Shown: piece by piece, positions 26,259 through 34,832 of the stretch
How the letters are laid out: every line of letters begins with the position of its first letter
How positions within the stretch are numbered: the first letter of the stretch is position 1
NCBI RefSeq assembly: GCF_009766105.1
Contig: NZ_LMUH01000013.1
Span: 432,322 to 496,321, forward strand
Length of the DNA stretch: 64,000 nt
Reading direction: 5' to 3'
DNA from: Granulicella sp. S156
GTDB lineage: Bacteria; Acidobacteriota; Terriglobia; Terriglobales; Acidobacteriaceae
Position numbers and translations under genes: made by a program
Notes under the pieces: model-generated
Told to the model about the DNA's origin: nothing
The model's input: the letters and a program-made list of their open reading frames with translations, nothing else
The model's database searches: none

Positions 26259-27466
26259 GGGATCGCCTTGAAGGCGAGTACGGCATTCAGGCCGCCAAAG
26301 GCGAAGGAGTTCGAAAGGCAAGCCTCTACCGAGGCTTTGCGGGCCTGGTTGGGGATGATGTCGAGATCGCAGGCGGGGTCGGCTGTGAGGAAGTTTGCGG
26401 TGGGCGGAAGAATGCCGCGTTCGAGGCTGCGAATGCTGGCGACGGCTTCCAGGGCTCCCGCTGCGCCCAGCGCGTGGCCGTGCATGGATTTCGTCGAACT
26501 GACAGCGAGTTTTTCGGCGTGCTTGCCAAAGGTGCTGCGAATGGCTGCCGTTTCAATCCGGTCGTTGGCTTCTGTGGCCGTTCCGTGGGCGTTGATATAG
26601 CCGATTTGCTCGGGAGCGAGGCGGGCGTCGCGAAGAGCAAGGTTCATGGCGCGGCTGGGCCCAGTGGCAACAGGCTGGGTGATGTGGCCGGCATCGGCGG
26701 ACATGCCGAAGCCGACGATTTCGACTAGAGGACGGGCTCCGCGAGCCAGTGCTGTCTCCAGGGGCTCGAGCACGAGCATGGCGGCTCCTTCGCCCAAAAC
26801 CATGCCGCTGCGCTCTGCAGAGAAGGGACGGCAGGTATCTTTGCTGATAACGCGCAGGGCCTCCCACGCTTTGAGTCCGCCGAGAAAGAAAGGAGCTTCA
26901 CTGCCGCCAGCGATAGCCATCGGGGCCGCTCCTGAACGAACCATCCAGAAGGCTTGGCCGATGGCGTGGGCTGAAGAGGCGCAGGCGGTGGAGATGGTGT
27001 AAGCGGGGCCTTCGATGCCGAACTGCATGCAGATATGGCTGGCACCGGCGTTGCTCATGCTGAGGGGAATTGTGAGGGGGTGAACGCGGTTTTTATTGTT
27101 GTGGAAGAGCTCCCAGTAGCCGGTCTCTTCCGTACCGCGTCCCCCTAGGCAGGAGCCGGTAATGACGGCGGTATTTTCCCGCAGATCTGGAGTCCACTCG
27201 ACTCCCGCATCGGCAATGGCTTCGCGGGCAGATATGACTGCAAATTGCGCGAAGCGGTCCATAAAGGGGATGTCTTTTGGTTCAAGATGCTCTTCCGGAA
27301 CGTAATTCCGAATCTCCGCGGCGTTTTTGAACCGAATCTGCGAGACATCGACGCTTTTGATCTCCCGGATAGCGGAGGTTCCCGCAACCAACGACTCCCA
27401 GAAACCGGCTGTATTCTTGCCGAGGGCGCTGATGACACCTACTCCAGTGACGACGACGCGATGCAT
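26255..27466 (-). CDS. Beta-ketoacyl-ACP synthase II-like condensing enzyme
   Basis: 403 residues from ATG 27466. Thiolase fold with Cys162 (TACASSAHAIG), His294 (NAHGTATEAND) and His331 (KSMHGHALGAAG; the usual Thr before Gly is His here). All three catalytic residues are present, so it should condense malonyl-ACP with an acyl chain. It starts one base after the ACP stop (TAATATG), so the two are co-translated. A dedicated ketosynthase beside an SPT-like enzyme suggests that it extends or makes the acyl chain for that lipid rather than bulk fatty acids. Confidence 0.9.
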   Translation of the reverse strand: MHRVVVTGVGVISALGKNTAGFWESLVAGTSAIREIKSVDVSQIRFKNAAEIRNYVPEEHLEPKDIPFMDRFAQFAVISAREAIADAGVEWTPDLRENTAVITGSCLGGRGTEETGYWELFHNNKNRVHPLTIPLSMSNAGASHICMQFGIEGPAYTISTACASSAHAIGQAFWMVRSGAAPMAIAGGSEAPFFLGGLKAWEALRVISKDTCRPFSAERSGMVLGEGAAMLVLEPLETALARGARPLVEIVGFGMSADAGHITQPVATGPSRAMNLALRDARLAPEQIGYINAHGTATEANDRIETAAIRSTFGKHAEKLAVSSTKSMHGHALGAAGALEAVASIRSLERGILPPTANFLTADPACDLDIIPNQARKASVEACLSNSFAFGGLNAVLAFKAIP

Positions 27467-27467
27467 A

Positions 27468-27734
27468 TTATTCGGCAGACGAAGAGGGCGTCTTCGCTTG
27501 GACGAGATGGGTGATGCCTTCCACCATCTCGTGAATGTTCTTGATATCTTTAGCTTCCTCGTCGTTGATCTCGATATCAAACTCGCTTTCGAGGTCGAAG
27601 AGGATGTTGAGACGGTCCAGCGAGTCAATCCCTAAGGATTCGAAGCTGCTGTCTTCCCGAACACTCTCGAGGGGTAGGCGTTTCGAGGTCGCAATGACTT
27701 TAAGAACTCGATCTTGGATGGTCTGGTTAGGCAA
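27468..27734 (-). CDS. Acyl carrier protein
   Basis: 88 residues. The DSLD motif holds Ser38, the phosphopantetheine site, within GIDSLDRLNILFDLESEFDI. Acidic helix II is typical of ACP. It is followed by a beta-ketoacyl-ACP synthase and lies in a locus with an SPT-like enzyme, so it is probably a dedicated carrier for the long acyl group rather than the housekeeping AcpP. A 6-2-6 palindrome lies 30 bases upstream. Confidence 0.92.
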   Translation of the reverse strand: MPNQTIQDRVLKVIATSKRLPLESVREDSSFESLGIDSLDRLNILFDLESEFDIEINDEEAKDIKNIHEMVEGITHLVQAKTPSSSAE

Positions 27735-27991
27735 TGTCAGGAATGATCCTAAAGCGTGATCGGTACATGTCCATGTAAATGGATTGGCACGACCAATTCT
27801 ACCCTGATTTCTCAGAAGTGCCAGTCGATTTTGTCGGATGGCCGTTTTAAGCCTTGTGAATCAGTGCTATCCGCAGGGGTTGGGTTTCATCCCACTCCCC
27901 GGATTTTGCGTAAGCCCTGATTGAAACATCCGGTAGAAGCGTTGTTCGATTGCTAATGGGAGGAAGGAACGGGAGGGTGAACGACGCCTGT
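27735..27991. other. Promoter region upstream of the ACP gene
   Basis: 257 bases between ACP and the LacI regulator, both on the minus strand. It holds the palindrome at 27764-27777 and no other feature I could support. Confidence 0.4.
27764..27777. promoter_or_regulatory. 6-2-6 palindrome upstream of the ACP gene
   Basis: TACATG-TC-CATGTA, 30 bases upstream of the ACP start codon on the minus strand. The position would allow a repressor to block the ACP/ketosynthase promoter. No candidate regulator is encoded nearby other than the LacI protein to the right, so the binding protein is unknown. Confidence 0.35.
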
Positions 27992-29071
27992 CTAACGATT
28001 GTTGTGATCGTCGGTCGGAGGGGGAAGCACTGCCGGAGCAGGGCTTTCATGCGGGCCGCAGGAGGCGCGGATCATCAGCTTGACTGGCAGCAGTATTTTG
28101 GCAGGTGAGGCGTCGACGCCGTCATGCGCCTTCTGGATACGCTCGAGCAGCAGGGTCATGGCGCGGCGCGCTAGTTCGATAGGGGGCTGCGCGACTGTCG
28201 TGAGAGGGGGGCTGATGATGCCGGCCAGGTCGAAGTCGTCGAAGCCGACGAGAGCCATGTCCTCGGGGATGCGGATCTGCAGATCCGCAAGTGCCTGCAG
28301 CAGGAAGACGGAGGTGCGGTGGTTCAGAGAGAAGATTGCCGTAGGCCTGTTTTTGCTCGCAAAAACGCTGCTGAGCCACTGGCGAACACCATCGAGGGTA
28401 AGGAGCCCAAGGGTAACGGTCGGCTTTAGTCCGGAGGCGATCATGTGATGGGTGTAGCCCAATACCCGTTCGTGGATCGGATACGTCTTTTCGTCGTAGC
28501 CGACGCAGGCGATGTGGCTATGGCCGTGGGAGATGAGGTGTTGCGTAGCTTCTTCGGCGCCCACCCGGTTTTCGACCAGGACGCAATCGGCATCGGAGCC
28601 GGGAAGCGGCCGGTCGAAAGCCACAATAGCGAGGCCCGTATTCTGCAACTCGCGCAGGCGATCGTCGCCGCGGGGTGCGGAGGTGACTACGAGGAGGCCC
28701 GATACCTTTCTGCTTGCCATGAGTTCGGCCTGCTGAAATTCAAGATCGGGATCGCGTTCGGATGAGACCACCAGCGTCATGTACCCGTGTGCGCGAGCCA
28801 TGTGTTGCACGGTGTGGGCGCAGGAGGCGAAGAAGGCGTCGGAGAGATCGGGAACGATGAGGCCGATCATCTTTGCGCGCTGACCCTTGAGCAGGCGGGC
28901 CGCTTCGTTCTGGCGGTAGCCGAGCTGCTCAATGGCAGCTTCTACCTTCTTGCGGGTTGAGGGACGTACCGATGGATGATTGTTGATAACGCGTGAGACG
29001 GTCATCAGGCCGACTCGGGCCAGTTTTGCCACTTCGCGAATTGTCGGGGTACGTGGTTCCGACTTGCTCAT
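27992..29071 (-). CDS. LacI family transcriptional regulator
   Basis: 359 residues. LacI HTH at about 13-35: TIREVAKLARVGLMTVSRVI, then NNHPSVRPSTRKKVEAAIEQ. The C-terminal periplasmic-binding-like domain (about 65-345) contains GLIVPDLSDAFFASCAHTVQ and MALVGFDDFDLAG. ATG 29071 was chosen over ATG 29086 because GGGGG lies just upstream; either gives a similar protein. It is the third gene of a minus-strand group after ROK kinase and MFS porter, so it is probably their repressor, with a sugar or sugar phosphate as effector. Confidence 0.88.
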   Translation of the reverse strand: MSKSEPRTPTIREVAKLARVGLMTVSRVINNHPSVRPSTRKKVEAAIEQLGYRQNEAARLLKGQRAKMIGLIVPDLSDAFFASCAHTVQHMARAHGYMTLVVSSERDPDLEFQQAELMASRKVSGLLVVTSAPRGDDRLRELQNTGLAIVAFDRPLPGSDADCVLVENRVGAEEATQHLISHGHSHIACVGYDEKTYPIHERVLGYTHHMIASGLKPTVTLGLLTLDGVRQWLSSVFASKNRPTAIFSLNHRTSVFLLQALADLQIRIPEDMALVGFDDFDLAGIISPPLTTVAQPPIELARRAMTLLLERIQKAHDGVDASPAKILLPVKLMIRASCGPHESPAPAVLPPPTDDHNNR

Positions 29072-29149
29072 ACTGCCCCCAAGCATAAATGACGGTAGTC
29101 GATGACCTTATTCCGAAGTGTCGGAGGAAGGTCGCACGCTCTACCTCTC

Positions 29150-29165
29150 CAGGAGAACTGTTCTA
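29150..29165 (-). repeat. Variant copy of the 16-bp TAGAGCGGTTCTCCTG repeat
   Basis: On the minus strand it reads TAGAACAGTTCTCCTG, 14 of 16 identical to the arms of the element at 60549-60664. It lies 12 bases past the stop of the MFS porter gene and reads in the same direction as that gene. Confidence 0.5.
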
Positions 29166-29177
29166 GTTGGACAGGGC

Positions 29178-30521
29178 TTATGTGATCTTAAGTTTGCGTT
29201 GCAGCTCCTCTAGCGAGACCTGTTTGGTCTCCGGGAAGAACAGCAGGACGACGATGAACTGAACCACCATCATGGCGGCGAAGAAGATGAAAGGATATGC
29301 GCCGGAACGAGCTGCGATGATGGGAAAGGTCCACGAAAGCGCTGCATTCAGAACCCAATGGGTGCCGGATCCGAGGCTCTGTCCTTTGCCGCGCACGCGT
29401 GTTGGAAAGATCTCGCTGATATAAACCCAGACGACGGCTCCCTGCGAGATGGCGAAGAATGCGATATAGGCAACCAACGCCCAGACCAGCACGGCCAGAT
29501 GTTGATGAGTGGCAAAGATCGCCGCAACGATGGAGAGGCAGATAGCCGTTCCGACCGCGCCGATCAACAGCAGCATCTTGCGGCCGACACGGTCGATCAG
29601 CATCATGCCGACGAGTGTGGCAACCAGGTTCATCGCTCCGATGGCTACCGCCTGCATATTGCCGGAGACTCGGCTGAAACCCGCCGCGGCAAAGATGTCA
29701 TTCAGGTAGTAGAGAATGGCGTTAATGCCGCTGAGTTGGTTGAACGCCCCAATGGCTATGGCCAGGAAGATCGGTTTGCCATAGCGCAGCCGATTGCCGG
29801 TCGACTCGAACAGCGATGCCTGCTTCTGATTGCGCTCCATGTGCAGCGACTCGCGGATGTCGGCGAGCTCGGCCTCGGAGTTGGGCGATCCCATCATCTC
29901 CAGGACCTCGCGTGCCTCATCGATTCTGTCCTGGGTGGTGAGCCAGCGGGCGCTCCGGGGGATACTGAAGAGCAGCGCGAAAAAGATAGCGGCGGGAACT
30001 GAGGCGATTCCAAGTTGCAGCCGCCACTCCATCGCGCCGAGGTTCAAAAGGCCGATCAGATAATTGGAAAGATAGGCGAGCAGGATGCCGATGACGATGT
30101 TGATCTGGAACGTACCGACGAGCCGGCCACGTAACTTTGGAGGAGCGAGTTCCGCGATGTACACCGGGCCCAGCACAGACGAGCCGCCGATGCCCAGTCC
30201 ACCAAGGAACCGCGCCGCAAGCAGAAACGTCCAACTGGGTGCAAAGGCACATCCGAGGGCTGAAAGCACATACAAAATCGCGGTGAGTCGCAGCATCTCG
30301 CGCGACCCATAGCGCTGGCCCAGCGAGCCCGCCGTCGCGGCTCCGATCACGGTGCCCACCAGCGCGATGGCTACCGTAAAGCCGAGTTGACCGTGGGACA
30401 GCGCATAGGCGTGCGTCAGTCCGGCTGTCGTTCCAGAGATAACGGCGGTATCGAACCCGAACAGCAGTCCACCCAACGCGCCCACGAAGGTGCTGCGCAC
30501 AATGTACCTATTGATGGACAA
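29178..30521 (-). CDS. MFS sugar porter family transporter
   Basis: 447 residues with 12 membrane segments. Sugar-porter signatures: FGFDTAVISG near the N-terminus, R-G-R-type motif (DRVGRKMLLLIG), LGGLGIGGSSVLGPVYIAELAPPKLRG, and the C-terminal FFPETKQVSLEEL (PETK). I chose the TTG at 30521 because GGAGG lies six bases upstream and the protein then begins exactly at the conserved first helix; the upstream ATG would overlap the ROK gene by 98 bases. It overlaps the ROK stop by 14 bases. A sugar:proton symporter is the likely role. Confidence 0.9.
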   Translation of the reverse strand: MSINRYIVRSTFVGALGGLLFGFDTAVISGTTAGLTHAYALSHGQLGFTVAIALVGTVIGAATAGSLGQRYGSREMLRLTAILYVLSALGCAFAPSWTFLLAARFLGGLGIGGSSVLGPVYIAELAPPKLRGRLVGTFQINIVIGILLAYLSNYLIGLLNLGAMEWRLQLGIASVPAAIFFALLFSIPRSARWLTTQDRIDEAREVLEMMGSPNSEAELADIRESLHMERNQKQASLFESTGNRLRYGKPIFLAIAIGAFNQLSGINAILYYLNDIFAAAGFSRVSGNMQAVAIGAMNLVATLVGMMLIDRVGRKMLLLIGAVGTAICLSIVAAIFATHQHLAVLVWALVAYIAFFAISQGAVVWVYISEIFPTRVRGKGQSLGSGTHWVLNAALSWTFPIIAARSGAYPFIFFAAMMVVQFIVVLLFFPETKQVSLEELQRKLKIT

Positions 30522-31521
30522 GAGGATCCTCCAGGAGCTGAGATGAACCCGATTTCTGTTGCAAGGGCAGCAGGCAGGCCCCGAGAAGGCCGGCCGAAGG
30601 GCCAAGCTGAGCGCCTAGAATATAGGTTTTATGCCGTTCCAGTTGGGTAGGCTGCAAAATCTCTGGCGCAGTAAGACGATATACATAGCTGCGCAGCTGC
30701 AACTCGCGAAACATGACCGGAGCAAACAGGTCCCACGCTTCACAAACCCCTCCTCCAATGATGTAGAGCGGAAGATTGAGCGTGTTGATCAACCCAGTGA
30801 GCGCGATGGCAAGCGCATGACCGACTTTTTCGAAGATCAGACGGCACTGTGGATCACCTTCGGCTGCCAAAAGGGCAATATCGTGCGACGTAGCCGGAGC
30901 AGCGGACCCCATGAGCTCATGGGCCATCCGTACGATAGCGGGTGCGGAAGCATACTGTTCCAGGCAGCCAAAACCACCACAGCCGCAGGCTGCGCCGTCG
31001 ACGTCCTGCACGATGATGTGACCGCCTTCACCGCCCATGCCCGTGGATCCGTGCCAGATATGTTCGTTCAGGATGAGGCCATTGCCCACTCCCGTGCCCA
31101 GTGTGAGCATGCAGAGGGATTTGACGTTATGGGTCTGTCCTGCCCCGAATTTCTGTTCGGCAAGAGCGGCTACGTTGGCGTCACCATCGATCTCGACAGA
31201 ACGGCCCAGGGTTGACTCGATGGCCTGGCGGAGATCGAATCCGTCCCACCCCGGAAGGTTGGGTGGATTCCGAAGGATGCCTTCCGGCAGTTCCAACGGA
31301 CCCGGCGTGCCGATTCCTATGCCTGTCAGCCGCCGGCTTCCGTAGTCCTTCGTTGCCAGAGCTTGGATGGCCTCGCACATATCGCGCACGACGCGTTCAC
31401 GGCCTTCGGCAAGACGCGTAGGTACGAGGATGGTGTCAAGAAAGTCGACACCACCTGCATACGAGGCAATCCGCAGGTTTGTGCCGCCGAGGTCTACACC
31501 AATTGAAAACATTTCGTCCAT
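30508..31521 (-). CDS. ROK family sugar kinase (glucokinase-like)
   Basis: 337 residues from ATG 31521 (AGGA five bases upstream). ATP-binding VDLGGTNLRIA at the start, then GTGVGNGLI and EGGHIIV, and the ROK zinc-binding cysteines in CGCGGFGCLEQYAS (about residues 172-185). This is the set of a ROK-family glucokinase. The neighbouring sugar porter and LacI regulator fit a sugar-uptake operon in which the kinase traps the incoming sugar. It is the first gene of the group. Confidence 0.92.
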   Translation of the reverse strand: MDEMFSIGVDLGGTNLRIASYAGGVDFLDTILVPTRLAEGRERVVRDMCEAIQALATKDYGSRRLTGIGIGTPGPLELPEGILRNPPNLPGWDGFDLRQAIESTLGRSVEIDGDANVAALAEQKFGAGQTHNVKSLCMLTLGTGVGNGLILNEHIWHGSTGMGGEGGHIIVQDVDGAACGCGGFGCLEQYASAPAIVRMAHELMGSAAPATSHDIALLAAEGDPQCRLIFEKVGHALAIALTGLINTLNLPLYIIGGGVCEAWDLFAPVMFRELQLRSYVYRLTAPEILQPTQLERHKTYILGAQLGPSAGLLGACLLPLQQKSGSSQLLEDPLVHQ

Positions 31522-31941
31522 CAAGATCCTTGCACCTTCCAGTCACCAACATGTGTCCGAACACAACCAGAAGGACCGCCAGATGTCGTCATGATGGTCA
31601 TAAGCACTCTTCCAGCGACGTTTTGCCCAATCATTGCCCCTTCAGGAAGTGTCTTTGTCCCGTGTTCGGCTGATCTAATGGTAATCGTTCCCATGCAAAT
31701 GTTCGATCCCGTATTCGTCATCATGCACTGCCAAACTCATACTCTGCAAGCCATAAATCATATATGGCGACTCCGTTTGGTGAATTCGATGTTGGAATGA
31801 TTCCCCAAGACGTTGATATTGTTATCACAGATGTATCGGGTTTTATCGACACGAACCTCCTTGGGGCTAATCTCTGGTGTTCTGATGACAATGTTGTTTC
31901 GGCTCGGTCCTGGTCGAGGCCGCCTGGGACAGGGTTATACG
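31522..31941. other. 420-bp region upstream of the ROK operon
   Basis: Spacer between the ROK start and the stop of the next acyltransferase gene. Two short open frames (about 65-74 codons, on either strand) have no recognisable protein features. A LacI-like 17-bp imperfect palindrome lies at 31678-31694. No RNA gene was recognised. Confidence 0.4.
31678..31694. promoter_or_regulatory. Imperfect 17-bp palindrome upstream of the ROK operon
   Basis: ATGGTAATCGTTCCCAT: six of eight symmetric pairs, odd-centred, with a CG near the middle. The form resembles LacI-family operators and it lies 157 bases before the ROK start codon. The LacI regulator at 27992-29071 is the natural candidate. Evidence is weak. 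Confidence 0.3.
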
Positions 31942-33165
31942 TCAATTGGCAACGCGAATAGGTTCTGCGCCAGCATTTTCTCTATGGGCCGTATCAACAG
32001 CAAGATCCTTGTGCCCAGGCGTAGCAGGAGGTGCCAGCCGGTGCCCCAAACGGATAAACGGTTTTTCGATGAAGTAATAACTAAGTGTTGCAGCTGCAAA
32101 TGAAGCGATGTACTTCCAGGGGCGCTCAGAGAGAAATAAGAGTGGTGCCGAGGTAATCCGAACGCCCGCATAGACGGGTATAAAAAAAAGAATGTGCCAA
32201 AGGTAGAGGCTATAGGAAAGCCGGCCCACAAACCTGACAGGAGGCAGCTCGAGAAAGCGCGTACTTAGGCTTTTCGGGTGCAACGTGGTCGCTATGATCC
32301 ATAGGGAAAATCCAAAAAAAAGATAGTTCCCCTGCATGCCAAGCATGTCGAAGGACCAGAACTTCACGCCGGGATGAGGGACGCGCAGGCGATCCGCCGA
32401 CATGAGGGCAAGGGTCGTCAGATAAGCCACCCACGGGGAAAGAAATCGAACGGCCAGCGACCGTATGTTGGGGATACGAAGAAGGAGCGCGAGCAGGGCC
32501 GGTGTCAATAGATACAGAATGACCCACTGGGTACGGCGGCTCGAGATGTCATACGAATAGATCCCATACCTGTGGGCCACGATCTGCGCTATCCATGTGA
32601 GCAAAATAAGGCTTGCAAAGACCCTGATGCGGTGCCTGCGAAAGAAGAAGAGCAGAAGGGAGAGCAGTATGTAAAAGTGCTCTTCGACAGAGAGCGTCCA
32701 GAAGTGACCGGTAAAGGCCGCAGTTCCGCTGCTGTCAGAGGCGCGGTAGAGAAAATTGGCATAGAACAGTAGCGCCCCTCGCCAATAGTGCCAGCTCTCG
32801 TGGACGATACCTGCAAGCATGAGCAACGCAATAACCGCGAGATATACCAAAGATGCCGGTTGAATTCGCAGAACTCGCCGGATGTAGAAGGATTTAAGGT
32901 GGAATCTACCGATAAGGGATTCCTCTTCGAGGATGCGCGTGCAGATGAGGATTCCGCTGATCGCGAAGAAGAGATAGACACCATATCCGCCGTATCCCCT
33001 GAACGCGGCAGTGCTATAGCCGCCTATGCTCCAGGGCAGATCGTGAGTCATCAGAACGCCGAGGATGGCGATGGCACGCCATCCATCGAGGCTCGGCAAA
33101 TAGCCTGAGGCTCGACGCGAGGGTGGCTTTACGGTTTTCATAGTCTGCTGCATATCCAACCACAA
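31942..33165 (-). CDS. Membrane O-acyltransferase (acyltransferase family 3), copy 1
   Basis: 407 residues, about ten membrane helices. Family signatures: SLDGWRAIAILGVLMTHD (about 24-41), FFAISGILICTRILEEES, FYIRRVLRIQPAS and the catalytic-type block HFWTLSVEEHFYILLSL. This type transfers acetyl or other acyl groups to extracytoplasmic sugars. It ends a minus-strand group after a GT87-like protein. A close relative (copy 2) lies at 36912-38126, and the pair flanks the glycosyltransferase genes. An alternative start four codons further in (MQQ) is possible. Confidence 0.88.
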   Translation of the reverse strand: MWLDMQQTMKTVKPPSRRASGYLPSLDGWRAIAILGVLMTHDLPWSIGGYSTAAFRGYGGYGVYLFFAISGILICTRILEEESLIGRFHLKSFYIRRVLRIQPASLVYLAVIALLMLAGIVHESWHYWRGALLFYANFLYRASDSSGTAAFTGHFWTLSVEEHFYILLSLLLFFFRRHRIRVFASLILLTWIAQIVAHRYGIYSYDISSRRTQWVILYLLTPALLALLLRIPNIRSLAVRFLSPWVAYLTTLALMSADRLRVPHPGVKFWSFDMLGMQGNYLFFGFSLWIIATTLHPKSLSTRFLELPPVRFVGRLSYSLYLWHILFFIPVYAGVRITSAPLLFLSERPWKYIASFAAATLSYYFIEKPFIRLGHRLAPPATPGHKDLAVDTAHRENAGAEPIRVAN

Positions 33166-33333
33166 GCTCCGCCCGGTGGCTTGATAGCACGCTACAGGCC
33201 TATTCGCTCAGGGCACTCTATGTCTTTTGCGAACCCTTCCGCCGTGAACGATCATGGCTGGTTCTTATGACCGGTAAGAAATGATGAAAGCCAGCGCGGA
33301 TCGTGAAAGGCATTCGTGCGATCTGACGCACCT

Positions 33334-34689
33334 TCAGCTCACGTTATCCGGCAATATTCTTGCTGTTTGAATATTGCTGGCGTTCGGCCATGAAAGGTCC
33401 TCCTCCTGGTTGCTCTTCAGGGGAGGGCCCAGCGGATGGCGCAGGGCGGATATTAGCAGTACAGCGATCCCGACGCATTTGAACTGTCCCTCGACCCGAT
33501 ACCCTATGACGATCAAGAAACTCTCAATGGAAAAAAGCCACGCATAACACAGGAAAATTGTTCGTAGCCCTGGAATCTCGATCTTTCGTTTCCATGCATC
33601 GATTGCCAGAAAGCTGCATAGTGCAAAAGAACAGTAGAGGTGAATAAGCGTGCCGTCACCAGAAAACGGCGTGAAGTAAATCGACGCGATCGTTAGCACC
33701 AGTAACTGATTTAGCAGTGGAAGCTTGCGAATCAAAAGGAAGTAGAGCAGTATGCCGCCGATTGCCATCAGCGGAAGATAGATGTTCAAAGCCACAAGAA
33801 GCGCATGGGCGGAGTGATCGCGGAGCGCTATCGCGATCCAGAGCTTGCAGAACGCAAGTACTGAGTGATCGAATCCGCCTTCAGCCGGACGATACATCAC
33901 CATATAGTTGGCCCGAAACGAGCTCATCCCCATCGCCAGTCCTTGATAGGCCACTGGAATGGTAGGTCCAAGCATGGCCAGTGAGGCTAAAGTGACCCCG
34001 CCGAACACCAGTGCGCCGAACAGCACTTTGGGAAAGTTCTTGCGTGTAAGAAATAGGGCCAGATATATAAATGGAAACAACTTGAGTGATGCCGCCACGC
34101 CGAACATGGCCGCAGCCGTCCACCCTTTATTCCGCGCATAGGCCCAGGCTCCTAGCGCTACTGCGATCCATACAATCACCTCGACGTTCGCGCGGTCCAC
34201 CAAGAGCAAGGCAGGCCATGAGAGCAAGAGCGTGATGCTTACTACGACGGTGGCTGTGGATCGGGAAAGCCCGCGCTTTACAAGCGCCCGCCCAAACAGT
34301 ACTGCGGGTACGGCAAACGACAGCAACAGCACAATGAGAAAGGCAAGGAGGGCTTTCGAACCGGCGAACTTGAAGAACGCTTCATAAACGATCGTCATAG
34401 GAGCCGGATAGTTGATTGGGAAGCCAGTCGTGAAGAATGCGGCTTGATGAAAGTATTCGAACTTGTGGGTAAAGATCGTGAAATCGCTGAAACGTTCCGA
34501 CCTTAGGAAGAAGGGCCAGTTGTAGGGGTAATGCTTGTGAAAAACCACGACCATCGCAATGCAGTAAAGCCCTGAAATCAGCGTCAACAAAAGCGTCACC
34601 CAGCAGAACTCGCGAAGCACGGGCGGCAGTGTGACGGGGACCGAGAGAGCGTGCTTTCTAGGGGGGATCGCTGGATGATTGGTGGGCAT
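33334..34689 (-). CDS. GT87-like membrane glycosyltransferase (DUF2029)
   Basis: 451 residues, about ten or eleven membrane helices. The early FTHKFEYFHQ and NYPAPMTIVYEAFFKFAG, then ALLLVDRANVEVIVWIAVALGAW and GVAASLKLFPFIYLALFL, resemble DUF2029/GT87 enzymes, which transfer mannose-like sugars from polyprenyl-phosphate donors. It is on the minus strand, 168 bases before the acyltransferase, and divergent from an epimerase. The nearby GT2 enzyme could supply its donor. No loop motif that defines the donor was identified. Confidence 0.7.
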   Translation of the reverse strand: MPTNHPAIPPRKHALSVPVTLPPVLREFCWVTLLLTLISGLYCIAMVVVFHKHYPYNWPFFLRSERFSDFTIFTHKFEYFHQAAFFTTGFPINYPAPMTIVYEAFFKFAGSKALLAFLIVLLLSFAVPAVLFGRALVKRGLSRSTATVVVSITLLLSWPALLLVDRANVEVIVWIAVALGAWAYARNKGWTAAAMFGVAASLKLFPFIYLALFLTRKNFPKVLFGALVFGGVTLASLAMLGPTIPVAYQGLAMGMSSFRANYMVMYRPAEGGFDHSVLAFCKLWIAIALRDHSAHALLVALNIYLPLMAIGGILLYFLLIRKLPLLNQLLVLTIASIYFTPFSGDGTLIHLYCSFALCSFLAIDAWKRKIEIPGLRTIFLCYAWLFSIESFLIVIGYRVEGQFKCVGIAVLLISALRHPLGPPLKSNQEEDLSWPNASNIQTARILPDNVS

Positions 34690-34832
34690 GATCTACCGCC
34701 GATTATAGAGGGGCGCATCCCGGATTTTGAAATGCCCCGTACGCATACCCAGAGACCGGCTCGTCTCCCCTCGCTCTGTTATGCTCTGCTAAACGGAAGC
34801 TACAGCATCTGGATCTGAAGTTTGTTTCTCTC

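Noticed and set aside
29178..30605. A longer form of the sugar porter starting at the ATG 30605
   Set aside because: It would overlap the ROK gene by 98 bases and add a Cys/Pro-rich tail not found in sugar porters; TTG 30521 has a good ribosome site.
31721..31961. Two overlapping short frames (65 and 74 codons) upstream of the ROK operon
   Set aside because: Neither has a ribosome site, hydrophobic segment or recognisable domain; the region is more likely regulatory.
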